Assembly (NCBI RefSeq): GCF_001974875.1
Contig: NZ_MTQD01000002.1
Span: 62,001-126,000, forward strand
Origin: Pseudoalteromonas sp. EB27
GTDB taxonomy: Bacteria > Pseudomonadota > Gammaproteobacteria > Enterobacterales > Alteromonadaceae
Direction: 5' to 3'
DNA: 64,000 nt
Numbering within the stretch: the stretch's first letter is position 1; every line of letters begins with the position of its first letter. This document shows, in pieces, positions 1 to 9,612 of this stretch. The notes under the pieces were generated by a model. It had not been told where the DNA came from. It saw only the letters and a program-made list of their open reading frames with translations, and searched no databases. A program made the translations under genes and the position numbers.

Positions 1-1
1 C

Positions 2-2245
2 GACGAAGGTAAATTACCAATCAGCGCAACCGACACCAGCATTACGCTTAGCGATTGCCATACACCGCTCAGAGAAGTTGAGCGCTTGCACGACTACTTA
101 CTTAACTTGTTTAATCAAAACCCGGCGCTTACCCCCAAAGACATAATCGTCATGATGCCCGATGTAGGCACTTACAGCCCATACATTGAAGCCGTATTTG
201 GCGGGGCACAAGGCAGCCGCTTTATTCCTTACGCATTGGCCGATTTAGCCATAGAGCAAGAAAAGCCCGTGCTTAGCTCATTTGCTAGTTTAGCTAACTT
301 ACCGTTTTCGCGCTTTGGTGTGTCGGATATTCTCGATTTATTACAAGTGACGCAAATAGCCGAAAAGTTTGGGCTTGAAGCGCACGAGTACGAGCAAATT
401 CAATACTGGCTTGAACGAGTAGGGGTTAAATGGGGCATAAACGCAGAGCATAAAAGCAGCTTTGATTTACCCGCTATCGACTTAAATACCTGGCAACATG
501 GGCTCAACCGTTTATTGCTTGGCATTGCCATGCGCGACGAGCAATGCCCGTTTAATGGTATTTACAGCGCCGATGAAGTAGAAGGCATGGCGCTTGATAC
601 ACTCAACAAGCTCGTGCACTTTATTGATGTACTGCAAAGCTTTAAAGAGCAGCTAACGCCCGACGATACGCTCACTAATAAAGCGCATATTTTAAGTGAG
701 CTATTAAACGCTATATACGAAAGTGAAAGCGACGAGAGCTGGGATTTATTAGTGCTGCAAAATGTGCTCGAAGAGTTACAAAAGCACCACGACAACGGCG
801 ATTACAGTAAAGCGGTTTCGCAGCGTATTGTTAGTTACTTAATTAAACAAGGCATTCAAGAAAAAGGCGTGGGGCAGCGGTTTTTAGTAGGCCAAGTAAA
901 CTTTTGTACGCTTATGCCCATGCGCGCCGTGCCATTTAAAGTGGTGTGTATGCTGGGCTTAAATGATGCCGACTACCCGCGTAACGTACAGCCTATTGGT
1001 TTTGACTTAGTGCCTTATTCTAAAAAGCAAAAAGGTGACCGATCACGTAAATTAGATGACCGCTACTTATTTTTAGAAGCACTACTGAGTGCCCGCGACA
1101 ACTTATACATGAGTTACATTGGTCGTTCGTGTTTTGATAACCAACCGCGTATGCCATCAACCCTTGTAAGCGAGCTGTTAGAATATATTGGGCGTAGCTT
1201 TGTATTAAGCGATAAAAGCGAAAAAGCACTGCCAGAATGTCTAATTAATCAGCAGCATTTACAGCCCTTTAATAGCCATTATTATTTAGCCGATGAGCAA
1301 GCCAATACTGTGCTGAGTAACCACAGTTACAATCCAATTTGGCTGCCAAGTGAGTCAATTAAACCACAGCCAGTTACCGCGCTTGATGTTGTTGTGCCAG
1401 AACAGTTAGATCTCGATGTGTTTATTAAAAGTGTGTGCAGCGCACAAGAGAGCTTTTATCAACAAACATTAGGTTTACGCCTGCCACAATTTAACGAAGT
1501 AGCAAAAGACGAAGAACCATTTAGCCTAGATGCACTGCGCCGTTATTTTTATCTTGATGAAATACTTAAAGCCAATATAAACGAGCAACCGCTGAGTACA
1601 GAGCAAATACTGCAGCGAGGTGAGTTACCTCAAGCCAATGTAGGCAGCCTCATATTTGAGAGTATGGAGCACCGAGTTGATGCGCTTGCAGGGCAGGTTA
1701 AAGAGCACATTAAAGGCGGGAAAAGTGAGCCGATAGAAGTTTTGCTTACCATTGAAGGCACCAAAATAGAAGGCTGGCTCAATCATGTTTATTTGCAAAA
1801 ACAAGTGTTTTACCGCAGTGCGAGTATTAAAGCGAAAGATTTAATTAAAGGCTTTATTTATCACCTTGCAGCGCAAAGTATGGATCATCACGTAGAAACA
1901 TTGTTACTTGGGCTCGATAAGCAAATTACCTTTGCGCCCATAAACAAAGCCGATGCGGATGCACTATTGGCCGATTGGTTTGAGTTATACAAAGCACTGC
2001 GCGCAGAGCCTGTGCCATTTTTTCCGGTAAGTGGTTATGAGTACGTTAAAAGTGGCGGCGATATAACAAAAGCGATGAGCAAATTTAGCCCGCAATACAT
2101 AGGGCGAGGAGAGGGCGAAAACCCGTATATTCGCCTAACAGTGCAATCGCTAAGCGACTGCCAAGACGAATTTATAAAATGGAGTGATAAATTGCTCACG
2201 CCTTTATTTGAACACGCAAAGGAGAGTGACCATGCAAGCGCTTAA
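2..2245 (+). CDS. recC: RecC subunit of exonuclease V (5' end outside window)
   Basis: RecC is the Chi-recognising scaffold subunit of the RecBCD helicase-nuclease, which processes double-strand DNA ends in the cytoplasm. The frame is open from base 2, and the residues before the first possible internal start continue the RecC pattern (SDCHTPLREVERLHD), so this is the C-terminal ~750 residues of a gene of about 1,100 codons. The stretch MPMRAVPFKVVCMLGLND, then YPR and GFDLV, followed by GDRSR, DDRYLFLEALLSA and SYIGRS, closely matches my memory of E. coli RecC. The stop overlaps recB by 14 bases, indicating translational coupling. The only oddity is that recB follows directly, without the ptrA gene that sits between them in enterics. 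Confidence 0.95.
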   Translation, partial: DEGKLPISATDTSITLSDCHTPLREVERLHDYLLNLFNQNPALTPKDIIVMMPDVGTYSPYIEAVFGGAQGSRFIPYALADLAIEQEKPVLSSFASLANLPFSRFGVSDILDLLQVTQIAEKFGLEAHEYEQIQYWLERVGVKWGINAEHKSSFDLPAIDLNTWQHGLNRLLLGIAMRDEQCPFNGIYSADEVEGMALDTLNKLVHFIDVLQSFKEQLTPDDTLTNKAHILSELLNAIYESESDESWDLLVLQNVLEELQKHHDNGDYSKAVSQRIVSYLIKQGIQEKGVGQRFLVGQVNFCTLMPMRAVPFKVVCMLGLNDADYPRNVQPIGFDLVPYSKKQKGDRSRKLDDRYLFLEALLSARDNLYMSYIGRSCFDNQPRMPSTLVSELLEYIGRSFVLSDKSEKALPECLINQQHLQPFNSHYYLADEQANTVLSNHSYNPIWLPSESIKPQPVTALDVVVPEQLDLDVFIKSVCSAQESFYQQTLGLRLPQFNEVAKDEEPFSLDALRRYFYLDEILKANINEQPLSTEQILQRGELPQANVGSLIFESMEHRVDALAGQVKEHIKGGKSEPIEVLLTIEGTKIEGWLNHVYLQKQVFYRSASIKAKDLIKGFIYHLAAQSMDHHVETLLLGLDKQITFAPINKADADALLADWFELYKALRAEPVPFFPVSGYEYVKSGGDITKAMSKFSPQYIGRGEGENPYIRLTVQSLSDCQDEFIKWSDKLLTPLFEHAKESDHASA

Positions 2246-5200
2246 TCCTCTTACTATGCCGCTCATTGGTCAAAGTTTAATAGAAGCCAGTGCGGGTACC
2301 GGCAAAACTTATACAATTACGGGGCTGTATTTACGCTACTTGTTAGGTATGCAAATAGAAGGTGGGTTAAATACGCCGCTTAGCGTTGAGCAAATTTTGG
2401 TAGTAACCTTTACCGACGCGGCCACCCAAGAAATTAAAGACCGCGTACGCAGCCGAATTATTGCTGCGCGCGACGCATTGCTTGGGCAAGACCCAAACGA
2501 CGAACTCATTGAAGGCGTAATTGCCGCCATTGATGATAAACACCGCGCCTTTGATTTACTCGATGCAGCTGCTAAATCAATGGACGAAGCCGCTATTTTT
2601 ACTATTCATGGCTTTTGTCAGCGGATGCTAAAACAACATGCGTTTGAGTCGGGCGTGGCGTTTAATCTCGAATTTATTTTAGATGAGCGCGACATACTGC
2701 TCGAAACTATTAAAGATTTTTGGCGTGCGTTTGTATACCCACTTAACAAAGAACGCACCGATGCTATTTTAGATGTATTTGCCGCACCAGAGTCTTTATT
2801 CGCTCAAGTGGCGAGCATTTTAAACAAAGCTAATGCGCACATTACACCACAAATAAATTTAGATGATGTATGGAAAGCCCGTGACGAGTACATAACCCGT
2901 GTGCCTGAATTTAAAAAAGCAGTGTTAGATCAAGAGTTTATCGGTGCCATTAAAAGCTCTGGTTTAAGCGGGTCTAAAACGCCAGCACGAAAAGGCAGCC
3001 TTGGTGCGCTTGAAGCATTTTGTTTAGCCGGCGATTTGTTTTTTGAATTTGGCACTAACAAGTATTCGTTTGAGGTGTGGAGTACAGAAAACTTAAGCGA
3101 TGTGAGTAATTATAAAAAAAATCAGCCATTATTTGTGCATCCATTACTGAGTCAGTTTGACGAGCTTGCCGCACTTAATAACAGCATAAACCAAGGGCTC
3201 AAAATAGCGGTTGTACAACATGCAGCGCGCTGGGTCAAAGCCGCAATAGTTAAGCGCAAGCAAGAGCAAAGCGTGATCACCCCAGATGATTTACTGACCA
3301 ATTTACACAGTGCGCTTAATAACGAGCAAGGCGACGTACTAGCGCAAAAAATTGCGCAGTTGTTTCCGGTTGCCATGATTGATGAATTCCAAGATACCGA
3401 CCCGATTCAGTACGGTATTTTTAGTAAAATTTATGGGCAACAAAATACCACGCTTGCCATGATAGGCGACCCCAAACAGGCTATTTATGGCTTTAGGGGC
3501 GCAGATATTTTTACGTACATTGGCGCAAAAGAAGCTGTACAGACTGATCAGCAATTTACGCTGGGTACTAACTTTCGCTCAAGCACCGATATAGTAAATA
3601 GCGTTAATAGTTTATTTGGAAAACACGCTAACAGCTTTATTTATAACGACGCCATACCGTTTAACGCAGTGGCTGCTAAAGGTAAAAAAGCGGAAGACTC
3701 TTTTTTAATTGATGGCAAACCCGCGACCGCATTCGAATTTAACGTATTTGTAGATGAAGCCGCAGATGAAAAAAACAAACCAACTAACAAAGGTGTAGGG
3801 CAAGCACATTTAGCCACTCATTTTACTAATAAAATAGTGACCCTGCTTGAAAAAGCAAAACAAGGTAATGCCTGTATTGGCAGTACTCCTGTAAGCGCTG
3901 CCGATATTTGTATATTAGTGCGCGACCGTGTTGAAGCGCAAATAATGAAAAAAGCACTTAGCGAAGCCAAAATAGCCAGCGTGTATTTATCGCGCGAGAG
4001 CGTTTTTAGCCAAGAGCTTAGCCATCACCTACTTAACTTTTTAACGGCGCTGCATGGTCAATATGACGAGTCATTGCTGCGCGGTGTATTAGCTGGTCCA
4101 CTATTTTGTTTAAGTTATAACGAAATACACGCACTCGCCGATGATGAAAATAAATGGCAAGACTACTTAAACTTTTTTGCACAACTTAGCCACATTTGGA
4201 ACAAGCAAGGCGCTATGGCAATGCTTGAGCGTTTAATGAGCCATAATCAGCTTAGCGCTAAATGGCAAGGTTTAGGGTATAACGTTGAGCGTTGGCTGAC
4301 TGACTTTAGGCATTTGGGCGAAATACTTCAGCAAAAACAAATAGAGCTTGAAGGTACGCTACGTTTGCTGCGCTGGTTTGCACAAAAGGTAAGCCAACAA
4401 GATGGTGAAACAGTACAAGTACGCCTAGAAAGTGACGCCAACTTAGTTAAAATTGTTACTATGCATGCCTCAAAAGGGCTAGAATACCCACTGGTATTTA
4501 TGCCATTTGCCAGTGGCTATCGCGAAACTAAAGAAGCGCTTTATCATAATAATGGCAAGCTGATTTACGATTTAAGTAAAGACGAAGATGCCCTGCAAAA
4601 AGCAGAGCAAGAGCGTCTAGCTGAAGATTTACGCCTGCTGTATGTAGCACTTACTCGCGCCGTGCATTTTTGTGCGCTGGGTGTTTATAATATTGGGCAA
4701 GGGCAAAGTAGCCGCTTAGCTATGCAAAGTAGTGCACTAGGGCATGTGTTATTTGCAGGGCTTGAACTTGCCAGTAGCCAAACATGGCGTACGCATTTAA
4801 GTGAGTTTTGCGACGCTAATAGCGCGATGAGCTATCAGCAATTTACCTCACAAACGTTATTAGAGCAGGGAACACTTAGTTTTAATAATAGTAAAATTGC
4901 GCAGCAAACATTAAGTGTTAATAAAGTAACGGCAAGTATAGAGCGTAACTGGCGAGCAACCAGCTTTAGCGCGTTGAGCTTTAAAAAGCACAGCGACCAA
5001 TTAGCCCCAGGGCGAAGTGATGAAGATCACGAAAAAGACGAGTTTGCAGTGCAAGAGGACGAACTACCATCACCTTATAGCTTTCCTAAAGGGCCAAAGC
5101 CGGGTAGCTGTTTGCACGAAATATTTGAACAAATAGATTTTACTAGCCCAATAGTCCACCCAACTAATACCGAGCAAAACTTATCGGAAGTTGTTAAGCG

Positions 5201-5810
5201 CTGCCTTGAAAAATACCACATAGGTGAGCAATGGCGAGAAGTGGCTGAAAAGTGGGTGCTCGATGTTCTTGTGTGCCCCCTAGATAACAGCTCTCTAGAT
5301 AAGAGCCTTCTTTCATTGGGTGTACTTACACCAAGCGACTGCCTAGTCGAAATGGAGTTTAATTTACCACTTGAGAGCTTAAGTGCACCTAAGCTAAACG
5401 AAATGTTGGTTAAACATTTTGGTTTTACGCAAAGTAAGCTTGAGTTTTCGCAAGTAAAAGGCTTGTTAAAAGGCTTTGTCGATTTAATATTTTGCTACCA
5501 AGGTAAGTATTATATTTTAGATTATAAGTCTAATTATTTAGGCAGTACGCCAGCTGATTACGAAGGCGATATGCTTGAGCAAGCGATGAGTAGTCATCAA
5601 TATCATTTACAGTATTTAATCTACACGGTAGCGCTGCATCGTTTATTAAAACAACGTATAGCTGATTATTCAATTGAAACCCATTTAGGCGGCGTGTATT
5701 ACACTTTTTTACGTGGAATGCCTGCAGGGCAAGGCGTGTACTTTAAAAAGCTAACTGTAGAACAAGTGATTATTTTAGATGGCTTATTTAGCCAAGGAGC
5801 CATGCTATGA
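2232..5810 (+). CDS. recB: RecB helicase-nuclease subunit of RecBCD
   Basis: RecB is the 3'-5' SF1A helicase and the nuclease of RecBCD. The product has 1,192 residues, close to the usual ~1,180. I chose ATG 2232 because AAAGGAGAG lies just upstream and the Walker A segment EASAGTGKT follows soon after; a longer frame from ATT 2184 adds residues that do not look like RecB. The helicase motif IDEFQDTDPIQYG, the GDPKQAIYGFRGAD segment and the TMHASKGLEYP motif are all present. The C-terminal nuclease has D1084 (GFVDLIF) and D1097/K1099 (LDYKSN), with the same spacing as the E. coli metal-binding residues D1067, D1080 and K1082. It appears fully functional. It overlaps recC at its start and recD at its end. 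Confidence 0.96.
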   Translation: MQALNPLTMPLIGQSLIEASAGTGKTYTITGLYLRYLLGMQIEGGLNTPLSVEQILVVTFTDAATQEIKDRVRSRIIAARDALLGQDPNDELIEGVIAAIDDKHRAFDLLDAAAKSMDEAAIFTIHGFCQRMLKQHAFESGVAFNLEFILDERDILLETIKDFWRAFVYPLNKERTDAILDVFAAPESLFAQVASILNKANAHITPQINLDDVWKARDEYITRVPEFKKAVLDQEFIGAIKSSGLSGSKTPARKGSLGALEAFCLAGDLFFEFGTNKYSFEVWSTENLSDVSNYKKNQPLFVHPLLSQFDELAALNNSINQGLKIAVVQHAARWVKAAIVKRKQEQSVITPDDLLTNLHSALNNEQGDVLAQKIAQLFPVAMIDEFQDTDPIQYGIFSKIYGQQNTTLAMIGDPKQAIYGFRGADIFTYIGAKEAVQTDQQFTLGTNFRSSTDIVNSVNSLFGKHANSFIYNDAIPFNAVAAKGKKAEDSFLIDGKPATAFEFNVFVDEAADEKNKPTNKGVGQAHLATHFTNKIVTLLEKAKQGNACIGSTPVSAADICILVRDRVEAQIMKKALSEAKIASVYLSRESVFSQELSHHLLNFLTALHGQYDESLLRGVLAGPLFCLSYNEIHALADDENKWQDYLNFFAQLSHIWNKQGAMAMLERLMSHNQLSAKWQGLGYNVERWLTDFRHLGEILQQKQIELEGTLRLLRWFAQKVSQQDGETVQVRLESDANLVKIVTMHASKGLEYPLVFMPFASGYRETKEALYHNNGKLIYDLSKDEDALQKAEQERLAEDLRLLYVALTRAVHFCALGVYNIGQGQSSRLAMQSSALGHVLFAGLELASSQTWRTHLSEFCDANSAMSYQQFTSQTLLEQGTLSFNNSKIAQQTLSVNKVTASIERNWRATSFSALSFKKHSDQLAPGRSDEDHEKDEFAVQEDELPSPYSFPKGPKPGSCLHEIFEQIDFTSPIVHPTNTEQNLSEVVKRCLEKYHIGEQWREVAEKWVLDVLVCPLDNSSLDKSLLSLGVLTPSDCLVEMEFNLPLESLSAPKLNEMLVKHFGFTQSKLEFSQVKGLLKGFVDLIFCYQGKYYILDYKSNYLGSTPADYEGDMLEQAMSSHQYHLQYLIYTVALHRLLKQRIADYSIETHLGGVYYTFLRGMPAGQGVYFKKLTVEQVIILDGLFSQGAML

Positions 5811-7831
5811 GCGATTTAAATGAACAACCTGGCTTGTTTGACGATATTGATCAAGCGCCTAGCGATGAGCCTCTAAATATTCTTAAATCACAAAATGAGG
5901 TGGCTGTAAAATATTCAATTACTGAAGTCCCGTTACTTGAGTATTTATTAGTTGAAAAACGATTACGTGTAGTTGATGTTAAGCTCGCTGAATTACTGAG
6001 TACTAATGGCATAGAGCAAACACATAATGAACTATTTTATATTGTTTTATTACTGTGCTTATCGCAGCAAAGTCAGCACAGTTGTTTAACCTTAAATGAA
6101 GTTGATTGGAGCAATCCTTTTAACTTGCGCAAAGGTGACTTTAATAAACTCGATGGCAATGTTCCCAGTACGCTAAGCCCGTTTAGTGATGACTTTAACG
6201 TACACACAGCGGTTAGTTATTTACAAAACCATGAAAGCGTTGGCGAGAGTAAGCCATTGCAATTATTTAACGAGCGACTTTATTTTGCGCGCCTTGCAGG
6301 TTATGAGCAAACACTTGCTGATAGACTATTAAGCATGAGCGAGCGAAAGCTCAATATTAATAATGAAGTATTAGCAGGGCTTTTAAATACCTATTTTCCT
6401 GCTGATTCAACTGTTGAAACTGATTGGCAAAAAGTGGCGTGCGCGATTGCGGCCACCAAAGGCTTTAGTGTGATCACGGGCGGTCCTGGCACAGGTAAAA
6501 CTACCACAGTGACTAAGTTGCTGGCTATTTTGCAGTCACTTTATGAAACAGCACCCCTTAGTATTAAGCTGGTGGCCCCTACAGGTAAAGCAGCTGCACG
6601 TTTAAGTGAGTCTATTTTGGGCGCCAAAAATAAGCTCACAACGATTCCTGATGATATAAAAACGCTGATACCACAAAGCGCTCAAACGATTCATCGCTTA
6701 CTGGGCGTAAAACCGTTTACTAATAAATTTAGACATAACAAAAGCAATCCGCTGCATTTAGATGTGCTAATTATTGATGAAGCCAGTATGGTCGATTTAT
6801 CGCTGATGGCTAAATTAATAGAAGCACTGCCCGCGCACGCGCGGTTAATACTCTTAGGTGATAAAGATCAGCTTGCCTCGGTAGATACCGGCAGCGTAAT
6901 GAGCGATTTATGCCAAGGTTTAACACTTGGGCAAACGCCACGCTATTCGCAAGCACGTTGTGATGAGTTAAATAATTTATGCTTTAATAACGAGGCTAAA
7001 CTTGCAGCGCAAAGTGCGAGTGAATTTAAACTCGCAGATTGCATTGCCTTTTTACAACACAGTTATCGATTTGACGCACAAAGCGGTATTGGTCAACTTG
7101 CACTTGCGGTAAACACTAATAACACCGGTATTTTAAATTACGTAGAGCAAGAAAGTACTGAAGGGCGCTTTAACGATGTAATTTTAGATTACGACTTTGT
7201 AGCAAAACCGATTGAAAAACTCGTTAAAAGTGCAGCAAGTCATTATGCAAAATACCTTAACTTAATTGCCCAAGGTACAGGTGTTGCACAAGTGCATGCT
7301 GCTTTTGCTAGTTATCAGCTTTTAGCTGCGGTACGAGAGGGCGATTACGGAGTGCATAGCTTAAATCAACGAATAGAGCGCGTGTTGCAACAGCAAGGTT
7401 TAATAACTGTTAGCCCTAATACACATCATTACACAGGCATGCCTATTATGGTGAGCCAAAACGATTACCAGCTTAAGTTATTTAACGGCGATATTGGTAT
7501 TTTAATGCCCGATGAAAGTGGGCGGCTCAAAGCGATATTTATTGATGAGCAAGGTAATCAACGAGCATTTTCGCCTGCACGACTCCCTGCGCACGATAAA
7601 GTCTATGTAATGACTATTCATAAATCACAAGGCTCAGAGTTTAGCTACACTGCAATGGTACTGCCACCGCTAAAACAAGCGCGCATGGGGATAAACAGGC
7701 AATTAGTGTATACGGGTATAACCCGCGCTAAAAATACCTTTGAGCTGGTGGCTGATAAAAAAGTACTGCAATTAGCAATGAATAAAAGCGTATCTAGGGC
7801 ATCAGGTTTATACGAAAGATTAACGTTTTAA
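5807..7831 (+). CDS. recD: RecD helicase subunit of RecBCD
   Basis: RecD is the 5'-3' SF1B helicase of RecBCD and also controls the Chi response. It has 674 residues, longer than the ~608 of E. coli, partly through an N-terminal segment of about 40 residues. Walker A GGPGTGKT is at residues 225-232, followed by VAPTGKAAARL, the DEASMVDLSLM motif II, GDKDQLASVDTGSV, and the C-terminal VMTIHKSQGSEF and YTGITRAK motifs. The start overlaps the recB stop by four bases (ATGA), so recC-recB-recD is one coupled operon. No terminator is obvious after the stop. Confidence 0.95.
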   Translation: MSDLNEQPGLFDDIDQAPSDEPLNILKSQNEVAVKYSITEVPLLEYLLVEKRLRVVDVKLAELLSTNGIEQTHNELFYIVLLLCLSQQSQHSCLTLNEVDWSNPFNLRKGDFNKLDGNVPSTLSPFSDDFNVHTAVSYLQNHESVGESKPLQLFNERLYFARLAGYEQTLADRLLSMSERKLNINNEVLAGLLNTYFPADSTVETDWQKVACAIAATKGFSVITGGPGTGKTTTVTKLLAILQSLYETAPLSIKLVAPTGKAAARLSESILGAKNKLTTIPDDIKTLIPQSAQTIHRLLGVKPFTNKFRHNKSNPLHLDVLIIDEASMVDLSLMAKLIEALPAHARLILLGDKDQLASVDTGSVMSDLCQGLTLGQTPRYSQARCDELNNLCFNNEAKLAAQSASEFKLADCIAFLQHSYRFDAQSGIGQLALAVNTNNTGILNYVEQESTEGRFNDVILDYDFVAKPIEKLVKSAASHYAKYLNLIAQGTGVAQVHAAFASYQLLAAVREGDYGVHSLNQRIERVLQQQGLITVSPNTHHYTGMPIMVSQNDYQLKLFNGDIGILMPDESGRLKAIFIDEQGNQRAFSPARLPAHDKVYVMTIHKSQGSEFSYTAMVLPPLKQARMGINRQLVYTGITRAKNTFELVADKKVLQLAMNKSVSRASGLYERLTF

Positions 7832-7994
7832 ACTTTGAGGATTACGTTGCGCCGAAGCTATTATATAAGTACATGTTCACTTATATAAGTGTCCATATGT
7901 AGTTGCGGTTAAAACTCTTATTATTTATCGCGTTATGGTAAATGTCTCCTATACTAAAATTAATTTTATATTGATTGTATTAGTAGGGATATTA

Positions 7995-9320
7995 ATGTTT
8001 TTTTCTAAAAATAAACAAAATGAAATAGCCTCTTTAAAAGCAGAGCTCTATCCATTACAACAAGTGTGGGAAGGGCTTTACCGAGAGATGTTAGTACTGA
8101 ACATTCTTTATGATGGCAGGATTTCGCACGCCAACGATAAATTTTTAGAAAACCTAGGCTATAGCGAAGATGAGCTAACTAATAACTCTTTTGATAATTT
8201 TATTACAGATTCGTCTCGACAATCTGTCGAATTTAAAAGCTTGCAACAAGCTATTAAAAAAGAAGGGCATTGGGGCGGTGCATTACAAGTTATGCGCAGC
8301 GATGGCAAAGCTGAATGGTTACGTTTAATAGTACATCCTGTAAAAGGTGAGCAAGATCAGTTGCTCTATTTTTCTATATTCGGGAGTGTACTTACAAAAA
8401 CAATTACAGCTTCTCGCGAGCAAAGCGATACTATTAAAGCTATATATCGCTCTATGGCGGTAATTGAATTTGATTTAGAGGGCCATGTTTTAAAAGCAAA
8501 TGAACAGTTTTTAGCTGCAATGGGTTATCAAGAAAGTGAATTAATAGGAAAACACCATCGCACATTTTGTGAGGCTTCAGAGTACAACTCCCAAGAATAC
8601 CTGCAATTTTGGGATAAATTAAGAGATGGTCAATTTATTGCTGAGCGCTTTAAACGCGTAGATAAACACGGCAATATTGTTTGGTTAGAAGCGTCATATA
8701 ACCCAATCTCAAATGACGCAAATGAGCTTTATAAAGTGATGAAGTTTGCCACAGTTATTACTGAACAAGTAAATCAAGAAATTGCAATCTCACAAGCGGC
8801 CGAGATTGCTTATAGCACCTCAACCCAAACGGATAAAAAAGCAGAACAGGGCGCGAGCGTTATACAAGACACTGTTGCAGTAATGACTGAGCTGGCTATT
8901 AACATGGAGCAAGCTGCGAATGAGATTTCAGCGCTTGATCAGCAGTCGCAGCAAATATCAAGTATTGTACAAAGCATTAGTAGCATTGCTGAACAAACAA
9001 ATTTATTAGCATTAAATGCCGCAATTGAAGCGGCTAGAGCTGGCGAGCAAGGTCGAGGCTTTGCCGTTGTTGCAGATGAAGTTAGGCTGCTTGCATCGCG
9101 TACATCAAAAGCAACAGAAGAAATTGTAGAAGTTGTGCAACGTAATCAATCACAAACACAAAATACGGTTGCTGTAATAGAAAAAGGTAAAGAAAAAGCA
9201 GAGCAAGGCTTGGCGTTATCTAAAGAATCTGGTGAAGTGATGCAAGAGATCCAACAAGGCGCGCAAGAAGTTGTAAATGCGATTGGGCAATTTACCAGTG
9301 AGCTTAAAGCCAACGGTTAG
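7995..9320 (+). CDS. PAS-domain methyl-accepting chemotaxis protein (soluble-type)
   Basis: This is a chemoreceptor that would signal to CheA/CheW. Two PAS sensor modules occupy about the first 270 residues (motifs [12 protein letters not shown] and [16 protein letters not shown], each with a PAC-like W(L/V)RL or [10 protein letters not shown] strand). The conserved MCP hairpin tip follows: [19 protein letters not shown], then [13 protein letters not shown] chose ATG 7995 because TAGGG lies six bases upstream and it gives the [17 protein letters not shown] start typical of cytoplasmic PAS receptors. The frame is also open from ATG 7935, which has no visible ribosome site and would add one hydrophobic segment ([13 protein letters not shown]) and so a membrane anchor. 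The cytoplasmic domain is short, ending soon after the hairpin, so the pentapeptide tether and full adaptation helices appear to be missing. It is probably a redox or aerotaxis-type sensor, by inference. Confidence 0.85.
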   Translation: MFFSKNKQNEIASLKAELYPLQQVWEGLYREMLVLNILYDGRISHANDKFLENLGYSEDELTNNSFDNFITDSSRQSVEFKSLQQAIKKEGHWGGALQVMRSDGKAEWLRLIVHPVKGEQDQLLYFSIFGSVLTKTITASREQSDTIKAIYRSMAVIEFDLEGHVLKANEQFLAAMGYQESELIGKHHRTFCEASEYNSQEYLQFWDKLRDGQFIAERFKRVDKHGNIVWLEASYNPISNDANELYKVMKFATVITEQVNQEIAISQAAEIAYSTSTQTDKKAEQGASVIQDTVAVMTELAINMEQAANEISALDQQSQQISSIVQSISSIAEQTNLLALNAAIEAARAGEQGRGFAVVADEVRLLASRTSKATEEIVEVVQRNQSQTQNTVAVIEKGKEKAEQGLALSKESGEVMQEIQQGAQEVVNAIGQFTSELKANG

Positions 9321-9342
9321 ATTAGCTTTGTCCTTATTCTAT

Positions 9343-9370
9343 AGCGGGCACTTTTAATGGTGCTCGTTTT
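9343..9370 (+). terminator. Probable terminator after the PAS chemoreceptor gene
   Basis: CGGGCAC (9345-9351) pairs with GTGCTCG (9360-9366), with one G-T pair, around an eight-base loop. TTTTAATATT follows. It lies 25 bases past the chemoreceptor stop. Confidence 0.5.
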
Positions 9371-9612
9371 AATATTATACCTCAATATCCCCCTGAAACT
9401 CATTTAATAATTTCATATTTAACAACTATACCTTTGTTAACTCATTAATCAGTATGAAATAAATTCCCACCCTTCCTAAATGATAATAAGTTGTTGCATT
9501 TTTGTTCGTTGTTCCTAATACTAGTGATCGCTTAGGCTGACAAGCTTACGCAGACCAACATGAATACCTTAAATGATAATAAAATATTAAGCACACAACA
9601 TTAAGGAATTGT
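9371..9612 (+). promoter_or_regulatory. Upstream region of the exported hydrolase gene
   Basis: This AT-rich stretch holds no gene. The 13-base word TAAATGATAATAA occurs twice in the same orientation (9477-9489 and 9570-9582). Each copy contains GATAAT, the hexamer used by Fur, but no complete 19-base Fur box is visible. A ribosome site, AAGGAATTGT, precedes the ATG at 9613. Confidence 0.3.

Noticed and set aside
2184..2231. Upstream extension of recB from an ATT codon
   Set aside because: The added residues overlap recC and do not resemble RecB; ATG 2232 has a good ribosome site.
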